Assembly: GCA_004556205.1 (NCBI GenBank)
Contig: SFIL01000024.1
Location: forward strand, 1 to 25,607
Length of the DNA stretch: 25,607 bases
Source of the DNA: Clostridiales bacterium
GTDB taxonomy: Bacteria; Bacillota; Clostridia; Oscillospirales; Oscillospiraceae
Direction: 5' to 3'
The notes under the pieces were generated by a model. The model had not been told where the DNA came from and ran no database searches. It was given only the letters and a program-made list of their open reading frames with translations. Both the position numbers and the translations under genes were made by a program. Below, piece after piece: positions 7,454-15,310 of the stretch. Every line of letters starts with the position of its first letter. Positions within the stretch are counted from its first letter, which is position 1.

Positions 7454-8722
7454 ATGTCTGAATATTTGACCGATCTGCGCCGTTTTTTGGATCGCGGCGT
7501 TTCGCCTTATCATGCTGTGCGGGAAGCGACGGAGCTGCTGACCGCGAAGGGATTTACCGCCCTTGCGCTCGGCGATGCATTTGAGCTTTCGCGCGGCGGC
7601 AGCTATTTTGTCGAGTACGGCACTTTTTTGGCAGCCTTTACGGTAGGCGAGGACGCCGACTTCTTCCGTATTGCGGCTGCACATACCGATTGGCCCTGTC
7701 TTCGCGTCAAGCCGGAGCCGGAGCTGCTCTCCGGCGGCTGCTGCAAGCTCTCCGTCGAGCCATACGGCGGCGCCATCTACAACACATGGCTTGACCGTCC
7801 GCTTTCGCTCGCGGGCGTTGCCCTTGTACGCACGGACGACCCCATGCGTCCCGAACAGCGCCTCGTTTCGTGGGACGAGCCGCTGCTCACCATCCCGAAT
7901 CTCGCCATTCACATGAACCGCGAGGTCAACAAGGGCGTCCCGCTGAAGCCGAACATCGACCTGCTCCCGCTTTGCCGCACGGTACAAAGCGGTTGGGGGA
8001 AAGACGGCTATCTGCTCGGAAAGCTTGCGGAAAAGCTCGGTGTAAGCGCGGAGGAGCTTCTCTCCTTTGAGCTTTACGTTTACTGCGCGGAGAAAGCACA
8101 GGTTGTCGGCTTTGAGGGTGATTTCCTCTCCTCTCCGCGCTTGGACAATCTCACCTCCGTCCACGCCGTTCTCGACGGTCTTATCAAGGCGAGCGGGCAC
8201 GGGATTAATGTAGCGGTATTATACGATAACGAGGAAATCGGCAGCAACACGCGGCGCGGTGCGGACAGTCAGACGCTCTCTCTGCTGCTCGAAAAGCTTG
8301 CGCTCGCCCTCGGTATGGATCGCACCGCCTACCTGAACGCCTGTGTAAACGGAATGTTTCTGTCCTGTGACGCGGCGCACGCAGTACATCCCAATCATCC
8401 GGAATATGCGGACTTCTCCTGCGCGCCGGTTCTGAACGGCGGTGTCACCCTGAAGCGCAGCCCGCGCTATTCCTCGGATGCGGCAACGTGTGCGGTGATC
8501 TGCGGGCTTTGTGCAAAGCACGATATTCCGTTACAGACCTACATGAACCGTGCCGATCTGCCCGGCGGCAGCACCGTAGGCTCGATGGCTTCGGCGCTCC
8601 TTGCAATGCCTGCGGCGGATATCGGCGTGCCGCTTCTCGCGATGCACTCTGCCCGCGAGCTGATGGGCACGCGCGATCAAGCGGCGTTTTGCAGGCTCTG
8701 CGAAGCCTTTTTTGACGACTGA
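7454..8722 (+). CDS. M18 family aminopeptidase (aspartyl aminopeptidase type)
   Basis: A 422-residue cytoplasmic metallopeptidase that removes N-terminal, often acidic, residues from peptides. The family's zinc ligands and catalytic residues are visible: His77 in AAHTDWP, Asp231 in SPRLDNL, Glu260/Glu261 in DNEEIGS, the Asp of CDAAHAVHPN, and the His of LAMHSARELMG near the C-terminus. The DxxHAVHPN signature is specific to M18 enzymes. Length is normal for the family. AAGGAG precedes the ATG at 7454 by about 8 bases. It has its own promoter at 7335-7363; a cell-wall protein gene follows 45 bases downstream. Confidence 0.93.
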   Translation: MSEYLTDLRRFLDRGVSPYHAVREATELLTAKGFTALALGDAFELSRGGSYFVEYGTFLAAFTVGEDADFFRIAAAHTDWPCLRVKPEPELLSGGCCKLSVEPYGGAIYNTWLDRPLSLAGVALVRTDDPMRPEQRLVSWDEPLLTIPNLAIHMNREVNKGVPLKPNIDLLPLCRTVQSGWGKDGYLLGKLAEKLGVSAEELLSFELYVYCAEKAQVVGFEGDFLSSPRLDNLTSVHAVLDGLIKASGHGINVAVLYDNEEIGSNTRRGADSQTLSLLLEKLALALGMDRTAYLNACVNGMFLSCDAAHAVHPNHPEYADFSCAPVLNGGVTLKRSPRYSSDAATCAVICGLCAKHDIPLQTYMNRADLPGGSTVGSMASALLAMPAADIGVPLLAMHSARELMGTRDQAAFCRLCEAFFDD

Positions 8723-8767
8723 GATCTCATTCAACAATTTTGAAATTAACAATGAGGAGTGACGACT

Positions 8768-10690
8768 ATGGAAACGAGGCTTCCGCGCCTGCTTGCTTTA
8801 CTGCTGATGCTGTCCCTTCTGCTGTCCCTTGCGGCAACCGCTGCGGATCCCGACAGCTACGAGATTCCAAACGATTGGAGCCATGACGCCTTCGTTTTCG
8901 CTGTAGAGAACGACATTCTGCGCGGCGATCACCATATGCGCCTGAATCCGCAGAAGAATATCACCCGTGCCGAAATGGCCGCCGTGCTCGTGCGTCTGAT
9001 CGGCGCGACGCAGCAGGGTAACCTGTCTGCATTTTCCGACGTTGACCCGAATGCATGGTACTATCCGGAACTGAGTGCCGCTTACGCAGCAGGCATTTTC
9101 GGCGGCGTTACCGCGACGCAAATGATGCCGAACGCGTTCATCACACGCGAGCAGGCCTTTGTCGCGCTGTGCCGCGCCTTCGGCATTGTCTCCGCCAATC
9201 GCACCGCCTATACCGCCTTTACGGATGGCAACAAAACCTCCGCCTATGCCCGTGACAGCCTGAGCGCCATGAAGGAGTTGGGTCTGCTCAGAGGCTACGG
9301 CGACGGCAGCGTCCGTCCGCTTGCCTACATTACGCGCGCGGAGATCGCGCAGCTTTTGTACAATCTTTTTGACTGTATCGCGGATGCGCCCGACGAGCTT
9401 CCCGCAAGCGGCACGGTGCTCTACCGCGGCACGCAGAAGCTTCCGGACATGCTGACGCTGGACGGTACGCTGATCATCACGCAGGCCGCCCCCGCCGTAT
9501 TCACACCTGTCAGTTGGCAAATCACAGGCTCTCTGATCCTCCGCACAGGAAAAAACACGAATGCCAACCTCAGTGCCGTTTCGGCAAAGCAGCTCGTCTG
9601 CGCGCCGCTCAGCGGCAGCGTCAGCGGCAAAGCGAGCGAGGTCTGTCTTTGGGGCGCTTCCTCGTCCTTCACGGGCAACGCCGGACGGCTCATCGTCTGC
9701 GGCGGCAGCCATAGCTTTACGGGCGCTTCCAACGCGATCAATGTGCGTGCAGGCACTCTGACACACAACGGAAACACCGGCGACGTTACGCTTGACGGCA
9801 GCACGACCCTCGTTCTGAACGGGAATGCGGGTAACATCACGGCAAACGGTGATAACACCGCTCTGACCGTGAACGGCAGAGTCGCTTCGATCACACTGAA
9901 CGGCGGACTTTCCACCGTGAACGGCACAGGCAGTGCAGGAACGATCACCATCTGTAAGGAGCAATGCACCGTCACTCTAAAATGCGACAAGCTGAACGAC
10001 CTTTTGTATCAGGCAGAGCATGACGCAGCGTTGCAAACGGTTCGAACCATGCGGATTCCCTGTACTGTCAAGCGTGCAACGGCGATCTACAAGAACAGAG
10101 ATTTTACGGGCTATATCCGTTCGCTTCCGGCAGGCACGATCGTATATAACCAGTATCACCCCGATAATAATACGCTGTACGTCTCCTTGGGGGACGGTAC
10201 ATGGGGATGGGTTCCCCGCTGGGACTGCTACATCCCCGACGACGCCGTAACGACAGACGGCAAACTCGACTATTCCAAGGCGACGAAAGAGGGCTTCGTC
10301 GATCTGTGCAACTACAACAGCAAGACGGACTACCTCATCTGGGTCAGCCGCTATACGCAGAAGGTCATGGTCTTTCAGGGCAAGCAGGGCGCGTGGAAGC
10401 TGATCCGCACCTTCCCCTGCTCGACCGGCTCGAACGACACGCCCACGCCCCAAGGCATCTTTGAGATTTTCAGCCGCACACAGCGTTGGAATTTCTCCTA
10501 CTACTATGTCAACAACGTGTCGATCTTCAACGGCGGGCACGCCTTCCATACCATTCTGCTTGATTACGGCGGCGGTGTCTACGACGGCCGCGTGGGCATC
10601 CCACTCTCGCACGGCTGCATCCGTATGCTCCCGGAGGACTGCAAGTACATATACAATCTGCCGATGAATACGCGCGTCGTTGTGTATTAG
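8768..10690 (+). CDS. Cell-wall protein: SLH repeats, beta-rich domain, SH3-like domain, L,D-transpeptidase
   Basis: A 640-residue exported protein. A signal peptide (about 1-25) is followed by three S-layer homology repeats (about 28-76, 83-135, 142-200; note NITRAEMAAVLVRLIG, FITREQAFVALCRAFG and YITRAEIAQLLYNLF), which bind secondary wall polymers. Residues about 210-405 are a Gly/Asn/Thr-rich stretch of short strands, probably a beta-solenoid. An SH3-like segment (about 434-493) precedes a YkuD L,D-transpeptidase domain (about 520-640) with the SHGCIRM signature; Cys617 is the expected nucleophile. It should act on peptidoglycan outside the membrane. The ATG at 8768 has GAGGAG 8 bases upstream; a GTG at 8759 lies inside that site. 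No terminator separates it from the M18 gene. Confidence 0.9.
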   Translation: METRLPRLLALLLMLSLLLSLAATAADPDSYEIPNDWSHDAFVFAVENDILRGDHHMRLNPQKNITRAEMAAVLVRLIGATQQGNLSAFSDVDPNAWYYPELSAAYAAGIFGGVTATQMMPNAFITREQAFVALCRAFGIVSANRTAYTAFTDGNKTSAYARDSLSAMKELGLLRGYGDGSVRPLAYITRAEIAQLLYNLFDCIADAPDELPASGTVLYRGTQKLPDMLTLDGTLIITQAAPAVFTPVSWQITGSLILRTGKNTNANLSAVSAKQLVCAPLSGSVSGKASEVCLWGASSSFTGNAGRLIVCGGSHSFTGASNAINVRAGTLTHNGNTGDVTLDGSTTLVLNGNAGNITANGDNTALTVNGRVASITLNGGLSTVNGTGSAGTITICKEQCTVTLKCDKLNDLLYQAEHDAALQTVRTMRIPCTVKRATAIYKNRDFTGYIRSLPAGTIVYNQYHPDNNTLYVSLGDGTWGWVPRWDCYIPDDAVTTDGKLDYSKATKEGFVDLCNYNSKTDYLIWVSRYTQKVMVFQGKQGAWKLIRTFPCSTGSNDTPTPQGIFEIFSRTQRWNFSYYYVNNVSIFNGGHAFHTILLDYGGGVYDGRVGIPLSHGCIRMLPEDCKYIYNLPMNTRVVVY

Positions 10691-10749
10691 GGACGCTCTG
10701 CATCAATCCGCAGGAGCGGTCAGTCAGAGATCTTGACGCAAATTGAGGT

Positions 10750-10781
10750 TTGATACTAAAACCGATTAAAAAATTCATTTC
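10750..10781 (+). repeat. Dispersed 31-32 bp repeat, copy 1
   Basis: TTGATACTAAAACCGAT (10750-10766) followed by an A/T-rich part ending CATTTC. The first 17 bases are identical to 14272-14288, and the following part is similar. It lies about 40 bases before the DUF2207 gene. Confidence 0.65.
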
Positions 10782-10823
10782 TTGCCGCTCCTCACTACCT
10801 CAAAGAAAGAAAGGAGGTCTTCC

Positions 10824-12551
10824 ATGCGGCGATTAATTCTTCTTTTGCTCTGTCTCCTGCTTCTTACTGCATCGGCAGCCGCCGCAGGAGACCAAATCAC
10901 CTCGCTCACAGAGGAAGTTACCGTAGACGAATACGGTGCAATCTCCGTCACCGCAACGGCGGAGGTCAGCTTCTCGGGCGGAGCAAGCAGCTTCGTCTTC
11001 CCGCTCGGCAAGGGTACGCGGGATATCACCGCCTCGGGCGCCGCCTATGACAGGCAGCAGCTTGACGGCGTGGACTGCATCGTTTTTACGAGCAGCGCCG
11101 GCTTCTCCGGCAAACAGACCTTCGTCTGCACCTATACGCTTCCCTCCGCCGTGACGGAAACCTCTATCGGGCAGCAATTCTCCTTCGCGCCGATCGCGCG
11201 CGGCTTCGAATACCCGATAGAAAAGCTGACCCTGCGCATCGCCTTCCCTAATGACATCTCCGCCCGACCGGCATGGTCGAGCGCCTACTACGGCGATGTT
11301 ATCGACAATTATCTGACCATCCGCGTGCAGGACAAGCATGTCGAGGTGACCTCCGCTGCCGCGTTCAAGGATCATGAGACGCTCTCGATGTCTCTGCAAT
11401 TCCCGCCCGACGCTTTCACCCTGCGCCACCTCGTCGGCACGACGGAATCCGTTTCACGCATTGCGTTTTATGTGCTTTTCGCGCTCGCTCTCGCCTATTG
11501 GCTCCTGCGGCTGCGCGGGCATTTCCTGCTGCCGAAAATGCAGCAGACCGTCGATATGGAGGCGACGGCAGGCGAGCTTACGACGCGCCTTTACGGTGAG
11601 CCGGCAGATATCGCCGCAACGCTTGCGCACTGGGCAAATCTCGGCTACCTCACCATCCGACGCAACCGCAATGGCAGGCTTCTGCTGCAAAAGCAAATGG
11701 ATATGGGCAACGAGCGCAAAAGCGCCGAACGCCGTCTGTTTGCCGCAGTATTCCGCTACGGCGACATCTGTGACGCTTCGACCGAACGCTTCCGTTCCGT
11801 AACGCGGACAGCCGCCGCACCGTTGCGCGGCATTTGGCTGCGCAGAATCTTCAAAAGAAAGGGCGGCTCACCGCGTGTGCTGCGGCTGCTTGGTATGTCC
11901 GCCGCTGTCCCCGTCGGGCTTTTGGCATTTGATCTGCTGCTGCCCGCCTCGTGGGTGCGCTGGGTATTCCTGCCACTGCTCACGGCGCTTTGTGTGTGGC
12001 TGTCGCTCTGGATGCAGCGCGGCCTCTCTGCGATGCTCCGTCGGCGCGGGACGCTGCTGCTCGGTCTTGCCGCAGCACTTGCCCTGCTGCTTCTCGGAAT
12101 TGCGGCAGGCTGTACCGGCACGATGCTGCTGCATCTGCTTTTGCAGACCTTTTGTGCACTTACCACCCTCTTCGGCGGCAAACGCACTGACGAGGGCGAG
12201 GAGCTGGTACGCCGCCAGCTTGGCCTGCGCCGCTATCTGCGCGGTGCGGCAGACGAGGAGCTGCGACGTAACGCACAGCTTGACGGGCAGTACTTTTACC
12301 GCACGTTACCCTTCGCCGAGCTGCTGGGGGTCGGCAGCGCGTTTGCGAAGCACTTTGGCTCGATGCGGCTTGAGCCGTGTCCGTGGCTGCTCGACGCGCA
12401 GGAAAAACCTGCAACCGCCGTCGAATTTTACCGTCTCTACGCCGAGATCATGGCGCAGCTTCGCGGCGAGGAGGCAAATAAGCTCGCCCGTCTTCTGAAT
12501 CCGCCGAAAACCGCTCCGCCTGCGGCAACGGGCGGAAGCAAGGGTACTTAA
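10824..12551 (+). CDS. DUF2207-family membrane protein
   Basis: A 575-residue membrane protein. It has a signal peptide (1 to about 20) and an extracytoplasmic beta-rich domain (about 21-205; opens with ITSLTEEVTVDEYGAISVTA, includes FSGKQTFVCTYTLPSAV) typical of DUF2207 N-termini. A membrane segment at about 213-232 is followed by a cytoplasmic winged-helix-like stretch (TTRLYGEPADIAATLAHWANLGYLTI) and three or so further membrane spans between about 355 and 460. The C-terminal tail is cytoplasmic. AAGGAGG lies about 6 bases before the ATG at 10824; the longer frame from 10782 has no site. The function of the family is unknown. It is followed after 9 bases by the YfbR gene, whose ribosome binding site overlaps this stop codon, so the two are cotranscribed. 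Confidence 0.82.
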   Translation: MRRLILLLLCLLLLTASAAAAGDQITSLTEEVTVDEYGAISVTATAEVSFSGGASSFVFPLGKGTRDITASGAAYDRQQLDGVDCIVFTSSAGFSGKQTFVCTYTLPSAVTETSIGQQFSFAPIARGFEYPIEKLTLRIAFPNDISARPAWSSAYYGDVIDNYLTIRVQDKHVEVTSAAAFKDHETLSMSLQFPPDAFTLRHLVGTTESVSRIAFYVLFALALAYWLLRLRGHFLLPKMQQTVDMEATAGELTTRLYGEPADIAATLAHWANLGYLTIRRNRNGRLLLQKQMDMGNERKSAERRLFAAVFRYGDICDASTERFRSVTRTAAAPLRGIWLRRIFKRKGGSPRVLRLLGMSAAVPVGLLAFDLLLPASWVRWVFLPLLTALCVWLSLWMQRGLSAMLRRRGTLLLGLAAALALLLLGIAAGCTGTMLLHLLLQTFCALTTLFGGKRTDEGEELVRRQLGLRRYLRGAADEELRRNAQLDGQYFYRTLPFAELLGVGSAFAKHFGSMRLEPCPWLLDAQEKPATAVEFYRLYAEIMAQLRGEEANKLARLLNPPKTAPPAATGGSKGT

Positions 12552-12560
12552 GGAGAGATT

Positions 12561-13139
12561 ATGGAAGAATATCAGTTCTATGCGCTCATCTCCCGTATGC
12601 GTTACATTACCCGCTGGGGACTGATGCGCAACACCTTTTCCGAAAACATCCAAGAACACAGCCATATGGTCGCAGTTTTGGCACACGCGCTTGCGCTCAT
12701 CCGGCGCGACATTTTGGGACTTTCCGCCGAGCCGGAGCGCTGCGCGACCGCCGCACTGTTCCACGACGCCTCGGAGATTCTGACAGGCGACCTGCCCACG
12801 CCCATCAAGTATTTCAATCCCGAGATCAGGCAGGCCTATAAGCAGGTTGAGCGCGTAAGCGGAAACAAGCTGCTGCAAATGCTGCCCGCCGAGCTTCGTG
12901 AGAGCTATGCTCCGCTGGTACACGAGTCGGACGAAAGCGTTCGTGCCATCGTCAAGGCGGCAGATAAGCTCGCGGCACACATCAAATGTATCGAGGAGCT
13001 GAAGGCGGGTAACGCGGAGTTTGAATCCGCCGCCGAGCAGACCCGCGCCGCGTTGGAGGCACTGCAAATGCCGGAGCTGGACTGGTTTACGGCGCATTGT
13101 CTCCCTGCTTTCTCAAAAAATCTCGACGAGTTGGAATAA
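12561..13139 (+). CDS. yfbR: 5'-deoxynucleotidase, YfbR-like HD-domain phosphohydrolase
   Basis: A 192-residue cytoplasmic HD-domain enzyme that dephosphorylates deoxynucleoside 5'-monophosphates. Collinear with E. coli YfbR over nearly its full length. The metal ligands fall at the same positions: His33 in the EHS motif, His68-Asp69 in FHDASE, and Asp135 in KAADKL. The signature LTGDLPTPIKYFN (74-86) is unmistakable, and RWGLMRN near the N-terminus matches the substrate-binding Trp region. The start has AAGGAGAG just upstream, overlapping the stop of the DUF2207 gene. The transcript ends at a 21-bp terminator. Confidence 0.93.
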   Translation: MEEYQFYALISRMRYITRWGLMRNTFSENIQEHSHMVAVLAHALALIRRDILGLSAEPERCATAALFHDASEILTGDLPTPIKYFNPEIRQAYKQVERVSGNKLLQMLPAELRESYAPLVHESDESVRAIVKAADKLAAHIKCIEELKAGNAEFESAAEQTRAALEALQMPELDWFTAHCLPAFSKNLDELE

Positions 13140-13142
13140 AGC

Positions 13143-13190
13143 AAAAAGGCACCGATCGAAATGCTCCCGCATTTCGATCGGTGCCTTTTT
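13143..13190. terminator. Bidirectional terminator between convergent genes
   Basis: A perfect 21-bp stem (13143-13163 with 13170-13190), a 6-base loop, and runs of A and T at the two ends, so it serves yfbR on the plus strand and the ferredoxin gene on the minus strand. The minus-strand gene's stop codon (13189-13191) lies in its T-run. Confidence 0.95.
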
Positions 13191-13887
13191 ATACGATTTC
13201 GCTGTTTTGAATTCTGCCGTCAATGCCGATGGTCACAACCCGCAGAGGCAGTGCTTTTCCGCTTGCCGCAATCGCGCGCCGCGCCGCAAACTCCAACCCG
13301 CCGCAGCAGGGCACCTCCATCCGCGTGAGCGTCACGCTTCGAAGGCTGTTTTGTGCAAAAATCTCCGTCAGCTTTTCGGCATAATCCACGCTGTCAAGCT
13401 TCGGGCAGCCGATCAGCGTCACCTTGCCGCGCATGAAATCGCCGTGAAACGCGCCGTAGGCATAGGCGGTGCAGTCCGCCGCAAGCAGCAGCTCCGCTCC
13501 GTCAAAATAGGGCGCGTTGACAGGCACCAGCTTGATTTGGATTGGAAAATTCCCAAGTCCGCTCGGGACGCGCACGATTGTCTCTTCCGTGTTGGTTTCC
13601 AAAGTCCTGCACGCCGTGCCGGGACAGCCGCAGGGCAGCGGCGATTCCTTTGCCCTTTTCGCCTGAAGCACCGCAGCTTCATTATAGGCAGGCGCCTCCC
13701 GCATTTCGAAGGAGATCGCACCTGTGGGACACGCAGGCAGGCAGTCGCCCAAGCCGTCGCAGTAGTCCTCCCGCAAAAGGACCGCCTTGCCGTCTATCAT
13801 ACCGATCGCACCCTCGTGACAGGCCTCCGCGCAAGCGCCGCAACCGTTGCATTTTTCCTTGTGAATGGTAATAATTTTTCGAATCAT
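13189..13887 (-). CDS. 4Fe-4S ferredoxin-like protein with variant second cluster
   Basis: A 232-residue protein. The first cluster motif is complete (Cys13, 16, 19, 23). The second reads CDGLGDC-LPAC with Cys43, 49 and 53 but Leu where the second cysteine would be, so it may hold a three-cysteine cluster; similar CDGLGDC sequences are usual in this clostridial family. The C-terminal part has more cysteine-rich patches (CGCPGTAC at about 86-93, MEVPCCGG near 200) and resembles proteins often annotated only as ATP-binding or 4Fe-4S binding. Its ATG overlaps the stop of the upstream zinc-ribbon gene (ATGA), showing translational coupling. A Crp/Fnr gene is divergent nearby. A redox role linked to nitrogen-oxide or oxidative stress is inference. 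Confidence 0.8.
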   Translation of the reverse strand: MIRKIITIHKEKCNGCGACAEACHEGAIGMIDGKAVLLREDYCDGLGDCLPACPTGAISFEMREAPAYNEAAVLQAKRAKESPLPCGCPGTACRTLETNTEETIVRVPSGLGNFPIQIKLVPVNAPYFDGAELLLAADCTAYAYGAFHGDFMRGKVTLIGCPKLDSVDYAEKLTEIFAQNSLRSVTLTRMEVPCCGGLEFAARRAIAASGKALPLRVVTIGIDGRIQNSEIV

Positions 13888-14168
13888 CGTATGTTCTCCT
13901 GTTTCTTTTTTCGTTCCTCCGCCGCCTTCTGTCTTTGCAGAGCAGCAAGCTCCATCATGTGCTCGTACATCTCATCTCCCACACATTGACGGGCATATTT
14001 GCACCACTGTACGCAGCTTAACGCGTCGTTATATGCTACGAATCCGCACTGCTCACACGCAACCTCCGTGTCTGTGGAAAAAATCTCGATGATGTTGCCG
14101 CATTGCGGGCAGCGTTTTTCCTCCAAGGTAGGCGTACGCGGCTTCCCTTGGCAGCCTTCCATGATCAT
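13884..14168 (-). CDS. Small zinc-ribbon protein of the clostridial CQWCKYAxxC type
   Basis: A 94-residue cytoplasmic protein with a zinc ribbon (Cys20/23 in CPQCG, Cys39/42 in CEQCG) followed by the motif SCVQWCKYARQCVG and a charged helical tail. Such proteins are common in Clostridia and are often loosely called phosphohydrolases, with no catalytic motif to support it. Of three possible starts, the ATG at 14168 lies 7 bases from AGGAGG (14176-14181); the one at 14174 is too close and the frame back to 14231 has no site. Its stop overlaps the ferredoxin gene start, so it leads a two-gene operon divergent from a Crp/Fnr regulator. Confidence 0.75.
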   Translation of the reverse strand: MIMEGCQGKPRTPTLEEKRCPQCGNIIEIFSTDTEVACEQCGFVAYNDALSCVQWCKYARQCVGDEMYEHMMELAALQRQKAAEERKKKQENIR

Positions 14169-14271
14169 TGTCATCCCTCCTCGGCAACTGCCGATGAAAT
14201 CATCTTCGGCGGCTGACGGATTTTTTTCCAAATTCTCAAGCCCGAAAATCTCTCGTCAGCCGATCCTGCAA

Positions 14272-14302
14272 TTGATACTAAAACCGATAAAATATACATT
14301 TC
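14272..14302 (+). repeat. Dispersed 31-32 bp repeat, copy 2
   Basis: TTGATACTAAAACCGAT (14272-14288) then an A/T-rich part ending CATTTC; it matches 10750-10781 with a one-base gap and a few changes. Confidence 0.65.
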
Positions 14303-14442
14303 AACTCAACGCCGTATCGGTGTTGCATTTTCGCGATGATAAGGTAAGCATCGCAAAAAACCGTCTTGTACCAATCACGATATCGCAATGAAAATGTGTT
14401 TTGCACGTTTTAATTGGTAATTGGTATGAATCAGTGGTTGCC

Positions 14443-14471
14443 TTGACTTTCCGGCAATAGTTTAGTATACT
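14443..14471 (+). promoter_or_regulatory. Promoter of the Crp/Fnr regulator gene
   Basis: TTGACT (14443-14448), a 17-base spacer and TATACT (14466-14471). The -10 is overlapped by ATACTTTT-CGCA-AAAAGTAT (14467-14486), and TGTTGGA-GT-TCCAACA (14486-14501) lies just downstream. Both are perfect palindromes suited to autorepression. Confidence 0.78.
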
Positions 14472-14515
14472 TTTCGCAAAAAGTATGTTGGAGTTCCAAC
14501 AAAGAGGAGGCGTCC

Positions 14516-15196
14516 ATGAAAAAATACTATCCCCTTTTGCAGAAAAGTCCTCTGTTTTCAGGTCTTTCCGCAGAGGAACTTGCCGCGATGCTCGGCTGCT
14601 TAGGCGCAGAGATACGCCTTGCGGCACGAAATCAGGCAATCTTCTCCGAGGGCGCGCCCGCAGGACAGCTCGGACTTGTGCTGCAGGGCGCGGTGCAGAT
14701 CGAACGCATAGACTATTTCGGCAACCGAAGCATCCTCGCCACGCGCGAGGCAGGCACACTCTTCGGTGAAGCCTTCGCCTGCGCCCAAACGGAACGTCTT
14801 CCCGTAAGCGTAGTAGCTATGCAGGAAAGCGAGATCATGCTGCTTGATTGCCGTCGGGTGCTCACCGTCTGCAGCAGCGCGTGCAGCTTCCATATCCGCC
14901 TTGTCCGCAATCTGCTGCAAGCGGTCGCCGCCTCCAACTTGCAGCTTACGCAGAAATTGGAGTTTCTCTCGCAGCGTACCACGCGCAAAAAGCTCCTGAC
15001 CTACCTGACGGCACAGGCAAAGGCAGCAGGCACGGAGAAATTCACCATTCCCTTTGACCGTCAGGCGTTGGCGGACTATTTGGAGGTAGAGCGCAGCGCC
15101 ATGTCTGCGGAGCTGAGCAAGCTGCGGAAGGAAGGTCTGCTTGAGTATCACAAGAATCATTTCCGCCTCTTGCCGCACGCATTCAAAAGCGAATAA
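14516..15196 (+). CDS. Crp/Fnr family transcriptional regulator
   Basis: A 226-residue regulator. The N-terminal cyclic-nucleotide-binding-type barrel (about 10-125) includes the GxxxGxLGLVLQGAVQIER core and GTLFGEAFAC. A dimerisation helix and a C-terminal winged helix (about 150-220) follow, with FDRQALADYLEVERSAMSAELSKLRKEGLLEY as the DNA-reading part. No N-terminal FNR-type cysteine cluster is present, so its signal is not evident. GAGGAGG precedes the ATG at 14516. It is divergent from the zinc-ribbon/ferredoxin operon, its most likely target besides itself. In other Clostridia similar regulators accompany hydroxylamine reductase (hcp), which is absent here. Confidence 0.9.
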   Translation: MKKYYPLLQKSPLFSGLSAEELAAMLGCLGAEIRLAARNQAIFSEGAPAGQLGLVLQGAVQIERIDYFGNRSILATREAGTLFGEAFACAQTERLPVSVVAMQESEIMLLDCRRVLTVCSSACSFHIRLVRNLLQAVAASNLQLTQKLEFLSQRTTRKKLLTYLTAQAKAAGTEKFTIPFDRQALADYLEVERSAMSAELSKLRKEGLLEYHKNHFRLLPHAFKSE

Positions 15197-15310
15197 GCGC
15201 CGTTGCGCAAAAAATTTATATTCCAATTTTTCCTCTGCGGCAATTTGCATAATTTCCCGTTGTTTGCAGACAACAGCAATGTCGACTGAACGAACTCGGG
15301 AGGAAGCATA

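Larger units (their letters stand above)
14169..14515. other. Regulatory gap between the zinc-ribbon/ferredoxin operon and the Crp/Fnr gene
   Basis: No gene is visible. It holds the second copy of the 31-32 bp repeat (14272-14302), a 6-bp inverted repeat with a 10-base loop (GCGATG 14333-14338, CATCGC 14349-14354), a good plus-strand promoter (14443-14471) and two perfect palindromes (14467-14486, 14486-14501). I could not identify a convincing minus-strand promoter for the zinc-ribbon operon. Confidence 0.6.

Noticed and set aside
8798..9964. A 388-codon minus-strand frame opposite the SLH/L,D-transpeptidase gene
   Set aside because: Low-complexity translation; the plus strand has SLH and YkuD motifs.
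13189..13887. Degenerate second ferredoxin motif taken as a broken gene
   Set aside because: The CDGLGDC form is, to my knowledge, usual in this clostridial family, and the frame is intact and translationally coupled.
14232..14515. FNR-type box in the Crp/Fnr intergenic region
   Set aside because: No TTGAT-N4-ATCAA or close variant was found; TTGATACT at 14272 is part of the dispersed repeat and has no matching half.
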